From UBA4661 sp002405405 (GTDB taxonomy: Bacteria; Bacteroidota; Ignavibacteria; Kapaibacteriales; UBA4661): a DNA stretch of 20,637 nucleotides. The DNA lies in the NCBI GenBank assembly GCA_036847245.1, contig DAIUAL010000032.1, positions 1 through 20,637 of the forward strand, in the 5' to 3' direction. Shown here piece by piece: positions 10,360 to 18,095 of this stretch. The notes under the pieces are model-generated. The model did no database searches and had not been told where the DNA came from. It worked only from the letters and a program-made list of their open reading frames with translations. The stretch's first letter is position 1; every line of letters starts with the position of its first letter. Made by a program: the position numbers and the translations under genes.

Positions 10360-10523
10360 AGAGTACTCCTAAATTAGAGATGCGTAAAACCGCTCTTTGT
10401 AAAATTCACTGTGTTATTCTTTTTGTTGATTTTGGGAGAGAAAAGAGTACACTTTTTTCAGCATACTCTTTTTCTTTCCACTAGTTTACTTTGTTATGCG
10501 TACACGATATGCAATATATATGA
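10360..10523 (-). other. rpoB-rpoC spacer with AT-rich hairpin and rpoC ribosome-binding site
   Basis: 164 nt, long for a rpoB-rpoC gap. It holds a 9-bp inverted repeat (AAAAGAGTA at 10441-10449, TACTCTTTT at 10464-10472), an AT-rich stem that could mark RNA processing or weak attenuation. The rpoC Shine-Dalgarno AGGAG lies at 10366-10370, 6 nt before the start. Confidence 0.5.
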
Positions 10524-13500
10524 TTACTCTTCTACGCGCACTTCGAGAGCCAAGCCCTGCAATTCACGAATCAAGACATTGAATGATTCCGGCAGATGCG
10601 GTTGTGGCAAATTCTCGCCTTTGACGATTGCTTCATACGCTTTAGCACGACCTTGCACATCATCAGATTTCAATGTCAAGATCTCCTGTAGAGTATGTGC
10701 CGCGCCATACGCTTCGAGTGCCCACACCTCCATCTCACCAAAGCGCTGTCCGCCGAATTGAGCTTTACCGCCCAATGGTTGTTGCGTAATGAGTGAGTAT
10801 GGTCCAATTGAGCGAGCATGAATTTTATCTTCAACCAAGTGCGACAGTTTGAGCATGTAAATTACACCCACCGTTACTTGTTGATCGAATGCTTCACCTG
10901 TACGACCATCATAGAGAATCGTTTTACCCGTTTTCGGCAGTTCAGCTTTTTCGAGTAATTCTGCTACATTATCCCACGATGCTCCATCAAAAATTGGCGA
11001 TGAGAATTTCATTCCGAGTTTTGATGCTGCCCAACCTAGTGCTGTTTCGTACAACTGACCAAGGTTCATCCGCGATGGTACGCCAAGGGGGTTGAGAACG
11101 ATATCTACAGGCGTTCCGTCAGGCAAGAATGGCATATTTTCGACCGGCACAATTGCCGCAACAATACCTTTGTTACCATGGCGACCCGCCATTTTATCAC
11201 CAACTTGAAGTTTACGTTTTTTAGCAACATACACTTTCGCCATTTTCATAATGCCGGGCTGTAACTCATCACCCTGCGTTACTTTTTGACGTTCAATTTT
11301 GATATACTCTTTGATTTCTTCTAATTTTTTGCTGTATGAAGAAACGAAGGTGCGGATGTATTTCATCAGTTTTGCATCTTCAACGAAGTTTTCTTCGGTG
11401 TTGATTAATTCAAAACGCAAGGATCCATCTTCAACTTTTTTAGCAATGTCATTTGCTTTCACTGTTGAACCACTTCGCACGATAGTTGTTCCATCTGTCA
11501 ACTTGATACTACCGACCAATTTCACATCTTCGAGAAGTTTAGCAAAACGTTCCGTAGCATCTTTGGTCAGACTGCCGATTTGCTCTTGCTCGCGACGATC
11601 GATTGCCAACTGACGATCACGTTCTTGTTTGCGGATTTCCGATTCACGAGTCAAATTGCGGCGAGTAAAGAGCTTGGTATTGATAACAACACCTTTCAAA
11701 CCCGGCGGCGCTTTCATAGAAGCATCTTTCACATCACCTGCTTTATCGCCAAAAATTGCACGGAGCAATTTTTCTTCCGGTGTAGGATCGGTTTCTCCTT
11801 TTGGAGTAGTTTTTCCGATCAAAATGTCACCTTCGCGAACATCGGCACCGGCACGAATTACCCCCTCGTCATCAAGATCACGCACAGCTTCTTCGCTGAC
11901 ATTCGGAATTTCTTTTGTCAATTCCTCTTCGCCACGTTTGGTATCGCGTACTTGAAGCGTAAATTCTTCGATATGAATCGATGTGAAAACGTCTTCTGAA
12001 ACAATTTTCTCGGAGATAACAATAGCATCTTCAAAATTATACCCGCTCCATGGCATGAAGGCAACAAGAACATTACGTCCCAATGCTAAATCACCATCTT
12101 GCGTAGAAGAGCTGTCTACAAGCGGATCGCCTTTCTTCACTCGTTGACCTTCGCGTACAATCGGTCGTTGGTTTACGCATGTATCTTGGTTAGTACGGAA
12201 GAATTTAATGAGCGGATACTCGACCACATCGCGTAAATCGAATTGGGCAAGCGCCTCTAATTCTGATACTTTCCGATCATATCGTACGCGTACAACATCG
12301 GCACTGACATACTCCACAACGCCATCGGTTTCAGCAACAATTACAGCACGCGAATCACGTGCAACACGCCATTCCATACCTGTACCAACAACCGGAGCCT
12401 GCGGACGCAACAATGGTACTGCTTGGCGTTGCATGTTCGAACCCATGAGGGCGCGATTCGCATCATCATGTTCCAAAAACGGAATCAATGATGCCGCAAC
12501 ACTTGCTATTTGGTTCGTTGAAACGTCCATGTACTGTATTTGCTCCGGCGGTACAATTTCAAAGTCGCCGGACTTACGTGCACGAATACGATCGCCCAAG
12601 ATTTGGTTGTTTTCTAAGGGTGTCGAAGCGGGAGCAATAATTTGCTCCTCTTCTTTCTCAGCCGTTAGATAGACTATTTCATTGGTAACCTTACCATTTT
12701 TGACGACACGATACGGTGTTTCGATAAAACCAAAATTGTCGATACGTGCATGAATTGCCAGCGAAGAAATCAACCCGATATTTGGACCTTCGGGTGTTTC
12801 AATCGGACACAAACGTCCGTAGTGTGTATAGTGAACGTCTCGCACCTCGAAACCTGCACGTTCACGTGAAAGCCCCCCGGGTCCAAGAGCCGACATACGG
12901 CGTTTATGCGTCATCTCAGCAAGAGGATTCGTTTGATCCATAAACTGCGAGAGCTGGTTTGTACCAAAGAACTGATTGATAACACTTGAAATTGTCCGTG
13001 CGTTTACAAGATCAGACGGTGTTAGTTTTTCTTCTTCATTGATATTCAGTCGTTCTTTAATGGTTCGAGCCATCCGTGTCAACCCAACATTAAACTGCGC
13101 TGATAACTGTTCACCCACAGTACGTACACGACGATTGCCCAAGTGATCAATATCATCAACTTGCTTTTTACCGGCACGTAATTCAATCAAATATTTGATA
13201 ATTGAAACAATATCACTGATTTCAAGCGTAGTAACGTCTGCCGGCACTGTCGATTCAATTTTTTGATTCATTCGATAGCGACCAACCAAACCTAAATCAT
13301 AACGTTTCGGATTGAAGAAGAGTTTATCCAACAATCCAACCGCCGTTTCCAAATCAGGCATATCACCCGAACGTAACTGCTTATAAATACCTTCTAGGGC
13401 ATCTTCGCTGGTACGTGAAGGATCTTTTGCTAATGTGCGAACAATAATGGGTTCTTCAGACGAATTTTTATGGCGGAAGAGTTTCACTGACTCCACACCC

Positions 13501-14402
13501 GGTGAGTTCATCACAATTTCAAACAAAGCTTCATCCAAAATTACAGGCTTGCCTTCGCTTGCGGCGGTACTAGCACTAGCAATAATTTCACCCGTGTGCA
13601 AGTCCACGACATCAGCAGCGACAAGGCGATCTAAATGCTCTTCAGCGCGAAGATCTTTTTTCTCCACGACTTCTGCCAAATCAAATAAATCAATGATTTG
13701 TTCGTCTGTTGAAAAGGGATGAATGCGTTTTTTCTGTGTTTCAGGATCATCGTAGTAGTATAGAGCACGCAGAAGCATTGTTACAGGAAACTTCTTCTTA
13801 CGATCAATATACACATACATGACTTGATGTATATCCGTTGCGAATTCCACCCATGAACCACGGAATGGAATAATCCGCGCCGAATACAAACGAGTACCGT
13901 TCGGATGAATAGCATCGCCGAAAAATACACCCGGTGATCGATGTAATTGTGATACGACAACACGCTCTGCACCGTTGATAATGAAAGTACCACGCGGTGT
14001 CATTGCAGGGATATTGCCCAAATAAACATCTTGCTCGATAGTCTCGATGTAATCTTCAGACTTTTGATCAGCTTTCGAAGATAAACGTAGCTGCGCTTTA
14101 AGTGGGCGAGCATACGTCAACTCACGCTCACGACATTCCTGCTCGGAATATTTTGGTCGCTCTAAGTAGTAACCTAAATACTCCAACACAAAAATTTCCC
14201 TTGAGTCTGTAATCGGGAAATTAGTAACGAATGCTTGTTGCAGCCCCAGCGCATCGCTTCGTTTTTCTTTATCAGTTTGAACAAAGTCTTCAAACGACTG
14301 CAACTGAATATCGAGAAGATCAGGCGTTTCGGCGAGAGCCGTATAGCGCGCAAACGACTGCCGTTCGCGCTTTTTCGCTTCTGCTGTTGAACGTTGTGCC
14401 AA
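10524..14402 (-). CDS. rpoB: RNA polymerase beta subunit
   Basis: 1292 aa, intact. It pairs with beta' to form the polymerase active centre. The rifampicin pocket is present: FFGTNQLSQFMDQTNPLAEMTHKRR followed by SALGPGGLSRERAGFEV, with Asp, His and Ser in the sensitive-type positions. Other landmarks are GPNIGLISSLA, NVLVAFMPWSGYNFEDAI, KMAGRHGNKG and the C-terminal GGKAQFGGQRFGEMEVWALEAYGA clamp region. The start is a TTG (14400-14402), favoured because GGAGG at 14409-14413 lies 6 nt upstream and the protein then begins MAQRSTAEAKKRER; no in-frame ATG fits better. It follows rplL after a 393-nt spacer and precedes rpoC by 164 nt. No aberrant islands are seen here, unlike rpoC, rplL and rplA. 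Confidence 0.97.
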   Translation of the reverse strand: MAQRSTAEAKKRERQSFARYTALAETPDLLDIQLQSFEDFVQTDKEKRSDALGLQQAFVTNFPITDSREIFVLEYLGYYLERPKYSEQECRERELTYARPLKAQLRLSSKADQKSEDYIETIEQDVYLGNIPAMTPRGTFIINGAERVVVSQLHRSPGVFFGDAIHPNGTRLYSARIIPFRGSWVEFATDIHQVMYVYIDRKKKFPVTMLLRALYYYDDPETQKKRIHPFSTDEQIIDLFDLAEVVEKKDLRAEEHLDRLVAADVVDLHTGEIIASASTAASEGKPVILDEALFEIVMNSPGVESVKLFRHKNSSEEPIIVRTLAKDPSRTSEDALEGIYKQLRSGDMPDLETAVGLLDKLFFNPKRYDLGLVGRYRMNQKIESTVPADVTTLEISDIVSIIKYLIELRAGKKQVDDIDHLGNRRVRTVGEQLSAQFNVGLTRMARTIKERLNINEEEKLTPSDLVNARTISSVINQFFGTNQLSQFMDQTNPLAEMTHKRRMSALGPGGLSRERAGFEVRDVHYTHYGRLCPIETPEGPNIGLISSLAIHARIDNFGFIETPYRVVKNGKVTNEIVYLTAEKEEEQIIAPASTPLENNQILGDRIRARKSGDFEIVPPEQIQYMDVSTNQIASVAASLIPFLEHDDANRALMGSNMQRQAVPLLRPQAPVVGTGMEWRVARDSRAVIVAETDGVVEYVSADVVRVRYDRKVSELEALAQFDLRDVVEYPLIKFFRTNQDTCVNQRPIVREGQRVKKGDPLVDSSSTQDGDLALGRNVLVAFMPWSGYNFEDAIVISEKIVSEDVFTSIHIEEFTLQVRDTKRGEEELTKEIPNVSEEAVRDLDDEGVIRAGADVREGDILIGKTTPKGETDPTPEEKLLRAIFGDKAGDVKDASMKAPPGLKGVVINTKLFTRRNLTRESEIRKQERDRQLAIDRREQEQIGSLTKDATERFAKLLEDVKLVGSIKLTDGTTIVRSGSTVKANDIAKKVEDGSLRFELINTEENFVEDAKLMKYIRTFVSSYSKKLEEIKEYIKIERQKVTQGDELQPGIMKMAKVYVAKKRKLQVGDKMAGRHGNKGIVAAIVPVENMPFLPDGTPVDIVLNPLGVPSRMNLGQLYETALGWAASKLGMKFSSPIFDGASWDNVAELLEKAELPKTGKTILYDGRTGEAFDQQVTVGVIYMLKLSHLVEDKIHARSIGPYSLITQQPLGGKAQFGGQRFGEMEVWALEAYGAAHTLQEILTLKSDDVQGRAKAYEAIVKGENLPQPHLPESFNVLIRELQGLALEVRVEE

Positions 14403-14795
14403 GATGCACCTCCGAAAGTACGTAGAGAGATCTGTGAAATGACTATTTATATTTTACAATTCGCTAATATCTGTTTTGCAAGAAAATTGGCCACCTATAT
14501 CTATCAAACAATAGGATTTCCTCATCATGCCTCACCACACTACTGACACAGCAATGCGACCAGCAATGATAGTCCATGTGTTGTGTTTTGTCGGTGTTGA
14601 TAACATCATCAGGAAATCCTATCGGTGTGCCAACGTTAATATAGCCAATGTTCGCTTTGTTTGATTTGACAATCGTCAGATCCATTGATGGATCATAGAA
14701 GGTGTGCACTTACGCACATTTCGTCCTCTTTTTACAAAGACGATTGGGCAACCGCTTTTTTTGCAGTTGCCCAACCGAAAAATATCGCACAAAAA
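14403..14795 (-). other. rplL-rpoB intergenic leader region
   Basis: 393 nt without a convincing gene. Next to rplL it holds the attenuator-like hairpin listed separately. It also has a short palindrome GATCCAT-TG-ATGGATC (14679-14694), a perfect 12-bp inverted repeat ATAGGATTTCCT / AGGAAATCCTAT (14511-14522 and 14611-14622) enclosing 88 nt, and the rpoB Shine-Dalgarno GGAGG (14409-14413). The long-range repeat could fold the rpoB leader RNA. An open frame of 81 codons from a GTG at 14709 lacks a well-spaced ribosome site and recognisable similarity, so I do not call it a gene. I see no clear promoter. Confidence 0.55.
14742..14776 (-). terminator. Hairpin after rplL, possible attenuator before rpoB
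   Basis: A 14-bp stem with a 7-nt A loop. On the minus strand it pairs GGTTGGGCAACTGC with GCGGTTGCCCAATC; the two non-Watson-Crick positions are G-U pairs only on this strand, which supports function in the rplL-rpoB transcript. The following sequence (TCGTCTTTG) is only weakly T-rich, so partial termination or RNA processing is likelier than a full stop. In many bacteria a partial terminator here sets the ratio of L12 to RNA polymerase. Confidence 0.6.
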
Positions 14796-15170
14796 TTACT
14801 TGAGCGTAACTTTCGCACCAGCTTCCTCGAGTTTTTTCTTCATGTTATTAGCGTCATCTTTCGAAGCAGCTTCTTTCACGATTATTGGAGCGCCGTCAAC
14901 GAGATCATTTGCTTATTTCAAGACAAGAGCAACGAGTTAACGAACGACTTAGATGCCATTAAATTTGCTTGCACCTGCATCAGTCAATTCAACATCGAAT
15001 TCTGTTTTCTCTTCAGCTGCTGCAGCTGGAGCAGCTGCACCAGCTGCTGCTACCACAACAGGAGCTGCTGCCGATACGCCAAATTTTTCTTCGAGAGCTT
15101 TTTTCAATTCTGCGGCTTCCAACAAAGAAAGTGCGCTGATTTTTTCTACGAGTTCTGCTACTACTGACAT
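14796..15170 (-). CDS. rplL: Ribosomal protein L7/L12, frame interrupted by three in-frame TAA
   Basis: 124 residues if read through, the normal L12 length. L12 is the multicopy stalk protein that recruits and activates elongation factors. The N-terminal dimerisation domain (MSVVAELVEKISALSLLEAAELKK), the Ala-rich hinge and the start of the C-terminal domain (EFDVELTDAGASK) are normal. Then codons 74, 78 and 86 are TAA, replacing the Lys, Glu and Glu expected from the family pattern VIKVVRE...GLGLKEA. The frame then recovers exactly, with ANDLVDGAP and KEAASKDDANNMKKKLEEAGAKVTLK before a TAA at 14796-14798. AGGAG at 15178-15182, 7 nt before the ATG, supports the start. As read, only the first 73 residues would be made, losing the factor-binding face. 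An intact L12 is expected in any living cell, so the lesion is probably a sequence error. Confidence 0.92.
14886..14960 (-). other. Island of aberrant substitutions with three stops inside rplL
   Basis: Codons about 71-95. Read: KFNGI, stop, VVR, stop, LVALVLK, stop, ANDLVDGAPII. The usual pattern is K-I-x-V-I-K-V-V-R-E-x-T-G-L-G-L-K-E-A-x-D-L-V-D-G-A-P-K. About ten codons depart, largely by changes such as AAA or GAA to TAA and ATT to TTT, with no insertion or deletion. The density of change far exceeds that of the flanking codons. Confidence 0.8.
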
Positions 15171-15279
15171 GGAATTTCTCCTCTATGAGTAAGATGTATT
15201 GAATAAAAATGAGTTCTATAAGAGATTGGCATACTTATGAGAAAGTTTAACCAACCGATACTCATGACTTGACAAAACT

Positions 15280-15810
15280 TTATGCCTCGCCATGTTGTTT
15301 CTTTGCGACTGCTTCAATAACTGAAGCAACATCGCGCATCACTGCATTCAGTGAGCCGACAATACCGGAAATTGGCGCATGGAGACTACCAACAATACCA
15401 GCGATCATATCTTCGCGTGTCGGCAATTCGGAAATTGCTTTGAGCTGCTTACCATCGAACGATTGACCTTCGATGATTGCCGCTTTTAAGGACGGCTTTT
15501 GATCTTTCTCAAAGAATTTGCGAATAATTTTTGCCGGACCGATAGAATCGTCATAGCCAAACACGACTGCTGTATTACCTTTCAGCACATCTGCTGATAC
15601 GGAATATTTGCCATCTTGCTCAAGCGCGCGACGAATCAAGGTATTTTTTGCAATCTTAAAACCTGCACCGATCGCACGGAATTCTCGACGGAGTTCTGAC
15701 GATTTTGCTACAGTCATACCTTCTGCATTAACAAAGTACAATGCTGATGTACCTTCCAAACGCTTCAGCAGCTCCGCAACAATATCTTGCTTTTTGGCTT
15801 TTGTTACCAT
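15280..15810 (-). CDS. rplJ: Ribosomal protein L10
   Basis: 176 aa, normal length. L10 anchors the L12 dimers to the 50S base with L11, and as the L10-L12 complex represses its own mRNA. The N-terminal RNA-binding domain shows MVTKAKKQDIVAELLKRLEGTSALYFVNAEGMTV, then LRREFR and KNTLIRRAL. The middle domain has GNTAVVFGYDD and the C-terminal helix (about 140-176) that binds L12. It ends with TAA at 15280-15282. rplL follows after 109 nt, and a 111-nt leader with a possible L10-binding structure precedes it. There is no obvious Shine-Dalgarno before the ATG at 15810. Confidence 0.96.
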   Translation of the reverse strand: MVTKAKKQDIVAELLKRLEGTSALYFVNAEGMTVAKSSELRREFRAIGAGFKIAKNTLIRRALEQDGKYSVSADVLKGNTAVVFGYDDSIGPAKIIRKFFEKDQKPSLKAAIIEGQSFDGKQLKAISELPTREDMIAGIVGSLHAPISGIVGSLNAVMRDVASVIEAVAKKQHGEA

Positions 15811-15921
15811 GAAAACACCGTGAAATTTCTGTGTGAAATGTGAACGAACCTACTACTATTAAAATGAAGCTCTCAAATCGCCGGGGTTACAGCCACACAG
15901 CGAAGTGCGTAATAGACAAAA
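15811..15921 (-). promoter_or_regulatory. Possible L10-leader autoregulatory RNA before rplJ
   Basis: 111-nt gap between rplA and rplJ. On the minus strand CTGTGTG (15894-15900) can pair with CACACAG (15829-15835), closing a domain of 58 nt that includes the unpaired-looking stretch GGCTGTAACCCCGGCGATTTG. An mRNA element bound by the L10-L12 complex is known at this position in many bacteria. The position and closing helix fit, but I could not confirm the kink-turn or consensus bases. Confidence 0.42.
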
Positions 15922-16623
15922 TTATGTTGTCGCCTCTTGGACAGCTACTTCTGCAATTTTGACACCCGGTCCCATAGACGAACTAAAGTGAACGCTTTTG
16001 ATGTATTTACCTTTTGCTGTTGCAGGCTTAGCTTTTGCAATCGTCGAGAGAAAAATGCGGATATTCTCTTCGAGTTTTTTATCATCAAAAGAGCATTTAC
16101 CGACACCAACAATCACGTAACCCGCTTTGTCTGTGCGATAATCGATTTTTCCTGCTTAAACTTCACGTACTGCTTTGGCAACATCGGTTGTCACTGTGCC
16201 ACTCTTTGGGTTCGGCATCAAACCGCGTGGACCGAGAATTTTACCGAGCTTACCGAGTTGTCCCATGGCATCCGGCGTTGCAATAATAATATCAACATCC
16301 GTCCAACCGCCTTGAATCTTTTCGAGATAATCATCAAATCCGGCATAATCTGCACCAGCATCCAATGCTTCTTTATCAAGCGGAGTTTTAGCAATGACCA
16401 ACACGCGCACTGTTTTACCTGTACCATTTGGCAAGGAAACCGTTCCGCGCACAACTTGATCAGCTTTACGAGGATCAACACCGAGCTGCATAGCAACTTC
16501 GAATGTTTCATCGAATTTTGCAGTTGCACATTTTTTAACTAATTGAATCGCTTCAGCGACAGAGAAATCCTTGCCTGCCGGAATCATTTTTGTGGCATTT
16601 GTGTAGCGTTTACTGCGTTTCAT
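15922..16623 (-). CDS. rplA: Ribosomal protein L1, frame interrupted by in-frame TAA at codon 156
   Basis: 233 residues if read through, the normal L1 length. L1 forms the mobile stalk at the E site and binds 23S rRNA. The start at 16623 (MKRSKRYTNATKM) lies 4 nt after the rplK stop, so the two are translated together; longer readings would run into rplK. Landmarks are FDETFEVAMQLGVDPRKADQ, then RGTVSLPNGTGK, the domain II core LGKLGKILGPRGLMPNPK and the C-terminal SSSMGPGVKI. Codon 156 (16156-16158) is TAA instead of the usual Lys in VREVKAGKI. The frame continues directly with AGKIDYRTDKAGY, where Tyr169 may replace the common Asn. As read, the product lacks part of domain I and would not be functional. 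A single A-to-T change would explain the stop. Confidence 0.93.
16117..16158 (-). other. In-frame stop and nearby substitution inside rplA
   Basis: Codons 156-169. TAA stands where AAA (Lys) is expected, and TAC (Tyr) stands where AAC (Asn) is common; both are A-to-T at the first base. The intervening codons are normal and the frame is unbroken. This is the mildest of the three lesions. Confidence 0.7.
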
Positions 16624-16627
16624 AGTC

Positions 16628-17053
16628 TTAGCCCTCCACCGTAATACCCATACTCCGCGCTGTACCTGCAACCATGCTGACGGCACTTTCGAGTGTATGA
16701 CAATTCAAATCTTGCATTTTTTGTTTAGCGATTTCTTCTACTTGCGCTGAAGAAACTTTACCCACTTTTGTACGGTTAGATTCTGCTGAACCACGCTCAA
16801 CTTTTGCCGCTTGACGCAACAACACCGAAGCCGGTGGCGACTTGAGTTCAAACGTAAAAGATTTATCCGAGTAAAATGTTACAACCGCCGGGATTACTTG
16901 TCCCGCATTTTTTTGGGTTTTCGCATTGAACTGCTTCACGAACTCCATACCATTCAATCCGCGTTGACCAAACGCAGGACCTACAGGAGGAGCCATTGTT
17001 GCCTGACCGGCTTGGAGCATGATCTTAAACGAACCTGCAACTTTTTTAGCCAT
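16628..17053 (-). CDS. rplK: Ribosomal protein L11
   Basis: 141 aa, exactly the usual size. L11 binds the GTPase-associated region of 23S rRNA at the stalk base and contacts elongation factors. The N-terminal domain has APPVGPAFGQRGLNGMEFVK, and the C-terminal RNA-binding domain has TPP-like SPPASVLLRQAA and the closing GTARSMGITVEG. An AAGGTGA lies 4 nt before the ATG. The Gly-rich loop carries uncommon residues (Met in ATMAPP, Phe in GPAFGQ, Gly in LNGMEF) at sites usually held by Pro, Leu and Ile; these may be natural or part of the same substitution problem as in rplA and rplL. The rplK stop is 4 nt from the rplA start. Confidence 0.96.
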   Translation of the reverse strand: MAKKVAGSFKIMLQAGQATMAPPVGPAFGQRGLNGMEFVKQFNAKTQKNAGQVIPAVVTFYSDKSFTFELKSPPASVLLRQAAKVERGSAESNRTKVGKVSSAQVEEIAKQKMQDLNCHTLESAVSMVAGTARSMGITVEG

Positions 17054-17150
17054 TACTTCACCTTATATATATAAATGATCAGGGTTAAAAGCACAACAAA
17101 TTGATGTGAGAAGCGAGATGTTCAAACCAGAGCATCGTGCCGTCAATGAA

Positions 17151-17705
17151 TTAGACGATACTGTGTACATCCATCTCAATTTGCCCGAAGTCTAATTCAA
17201 CCGGTGTTTTACGACCAAGAATACCAACTTCAACTTTTACTTTCTGTTTTTCATGATTAACTTCTTTGATAATGCCGGAGAATCCTGCAAATGGACCCTC
17301 ATTGACTTTCACCGGATCCCCTTCGGTGAAATTTGTTTCAACAACGGCAATATTTTTGCGCTCTTCAATACGAGCCAAAATGCGATCAATTTCATCTTCT
17401 CGCAACGGCGTTGGCTCTGTCTTAGTGCCAACAAAGGCTATTAATGACGGCGTACTTGTTACAATATCACGTACTTTGTTATCCAATACGGCTCTAATAA
17501 GCACATAGCCCGGATATAAATTCCGTAAGCGTTTGCGTTTTTTACCATTACGCATCTCGATGACTGTTTCCTGAGGAACAAGTACTTCGGTAATACGATC
17601 TTGAAGTCCTACACGCTTAATTTCAGAATCAAGCGCCATTTTTACTTTTTGTTCATGCCCGGAAAATGTACGAACAAAGTACCATTTTAGATCAGGAGCA
17701 GACAT
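17151..17705 (-). CDS. nusG: Transcription termination/antitermination factor NusG
   Basis: 184 aa. NusG binds the clamp of RNA polymerase through its NGN domain, suppresses pausing and links polymerase to the ribosome or Rho through its KOW domain. The NGN domain begins KWYFVRTFSGHEQKVK and contains RNLYPGYVLIRAVLDN and the polymerase-contacting segment ending SLIAFVGTKTEP. The KOW domain is near 128-165, with FTEGDPVKVNEGPFAGFSG. It lies 99 nt after secE and 97 nt before rplK. No Shine-Dalgarno is obvious before the ATG at 17705. Intact. Confidence 0.96.
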   Translation of the reverse strand: MSAPDLKWYFVRTFSGHEQKVKMALDSEIKRVGLQDRITEVLVPQETVIEMRNGKKRKRLRNLYPGYVLIRAVLDNKVRDIVTSTPSLIAFVGTKTEPTPLREDEIDRILARIEERKNIAVVETNFTEGDPVKVNEGPFAGFSGIIKEVNHEKQKVKVEVGILGRKTPVELDFGQIEMDVHSIV

Positions 17706-17804
17706 AGCGAGCAGAAAAAAAATAAGAGGGCAAAAATCTATTTACACCAAGCAAAGCACAACACTGAATCTGCACTATTGCTCATACCCAGCAGCAACAG
17801 TACA

Positions 17805-17987
17805 TTAGAACAGTGCTTTCATGACGAGTGTCATAGCAGTATCAATAGCATAAATGATGGTTGTAACAACTAAGCATGTCACAACAACGACCACTGTTGA
17901 TTCACGGAGTTGCTCGCGAGTAGGCCATGATACTTTTTTCATTTCTTTCTGAACATCAGCAAAGAATTCTTTAAGAGAACCAACCAT
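17805..17987 (-). CDS. secE: Preprotein translocase subunit SecE
   Basis: 60 aa from the ATG at 17987, the short single-membrane-span form typical outside Proteobacteria. The amphipathic helix carries the conserved KEMKKVSWPTREQLRESTVVV, followed by one transmembrane helix (about residues 32-56). SecE clamps the two halves of SecY and is needed for the SecYEG channel. A longer in-frame reading back to 18089 would run through the tRNA-Trp gene and is rejected. It sits 35 nt after tRNA-Trp, the usual arrangement, and upstream of nusG. Confidence 0.95.
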   Translation of the reverse strand: MVGSLKEFFADVQKEMKKVSWPTREQLRESTVVVVVTCLVVTTIIYAIDTAMTLVMKALF

Positions 17988-18022
17988 ATCAATGCAAATA
18001 AAGGGAGAAAGAATAAAACTAG

Positions 18023-18095
<73 letters not shown>

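Noticed and set aside
14464..14709. An 81-codon open frame between rplL and rpoB
   Set aside because: GTG start without a well-placed ribosome site and no recognisable family; it lies in a structured leader. Part of it (INVGTPIGFPDDVIN) looks protein-like, so a small or decayed gene cannot be fully excluded.
9154..16158. A variant genetic code in which TAA is read as an amino acid
   Set aside because: TAA ends rpoC, rpoB, rplJ, rplK, rplA, nusG, secE and others exactly where homologues end, and the internal TAA codons replace both Lys and Glu.
16624..16686. A longer rplA start at 16686
   Set aside because: It would overlap the 3' end of rplK in another frame; L1 starts at MKRSKRY, 4 nt after the rplK stop.
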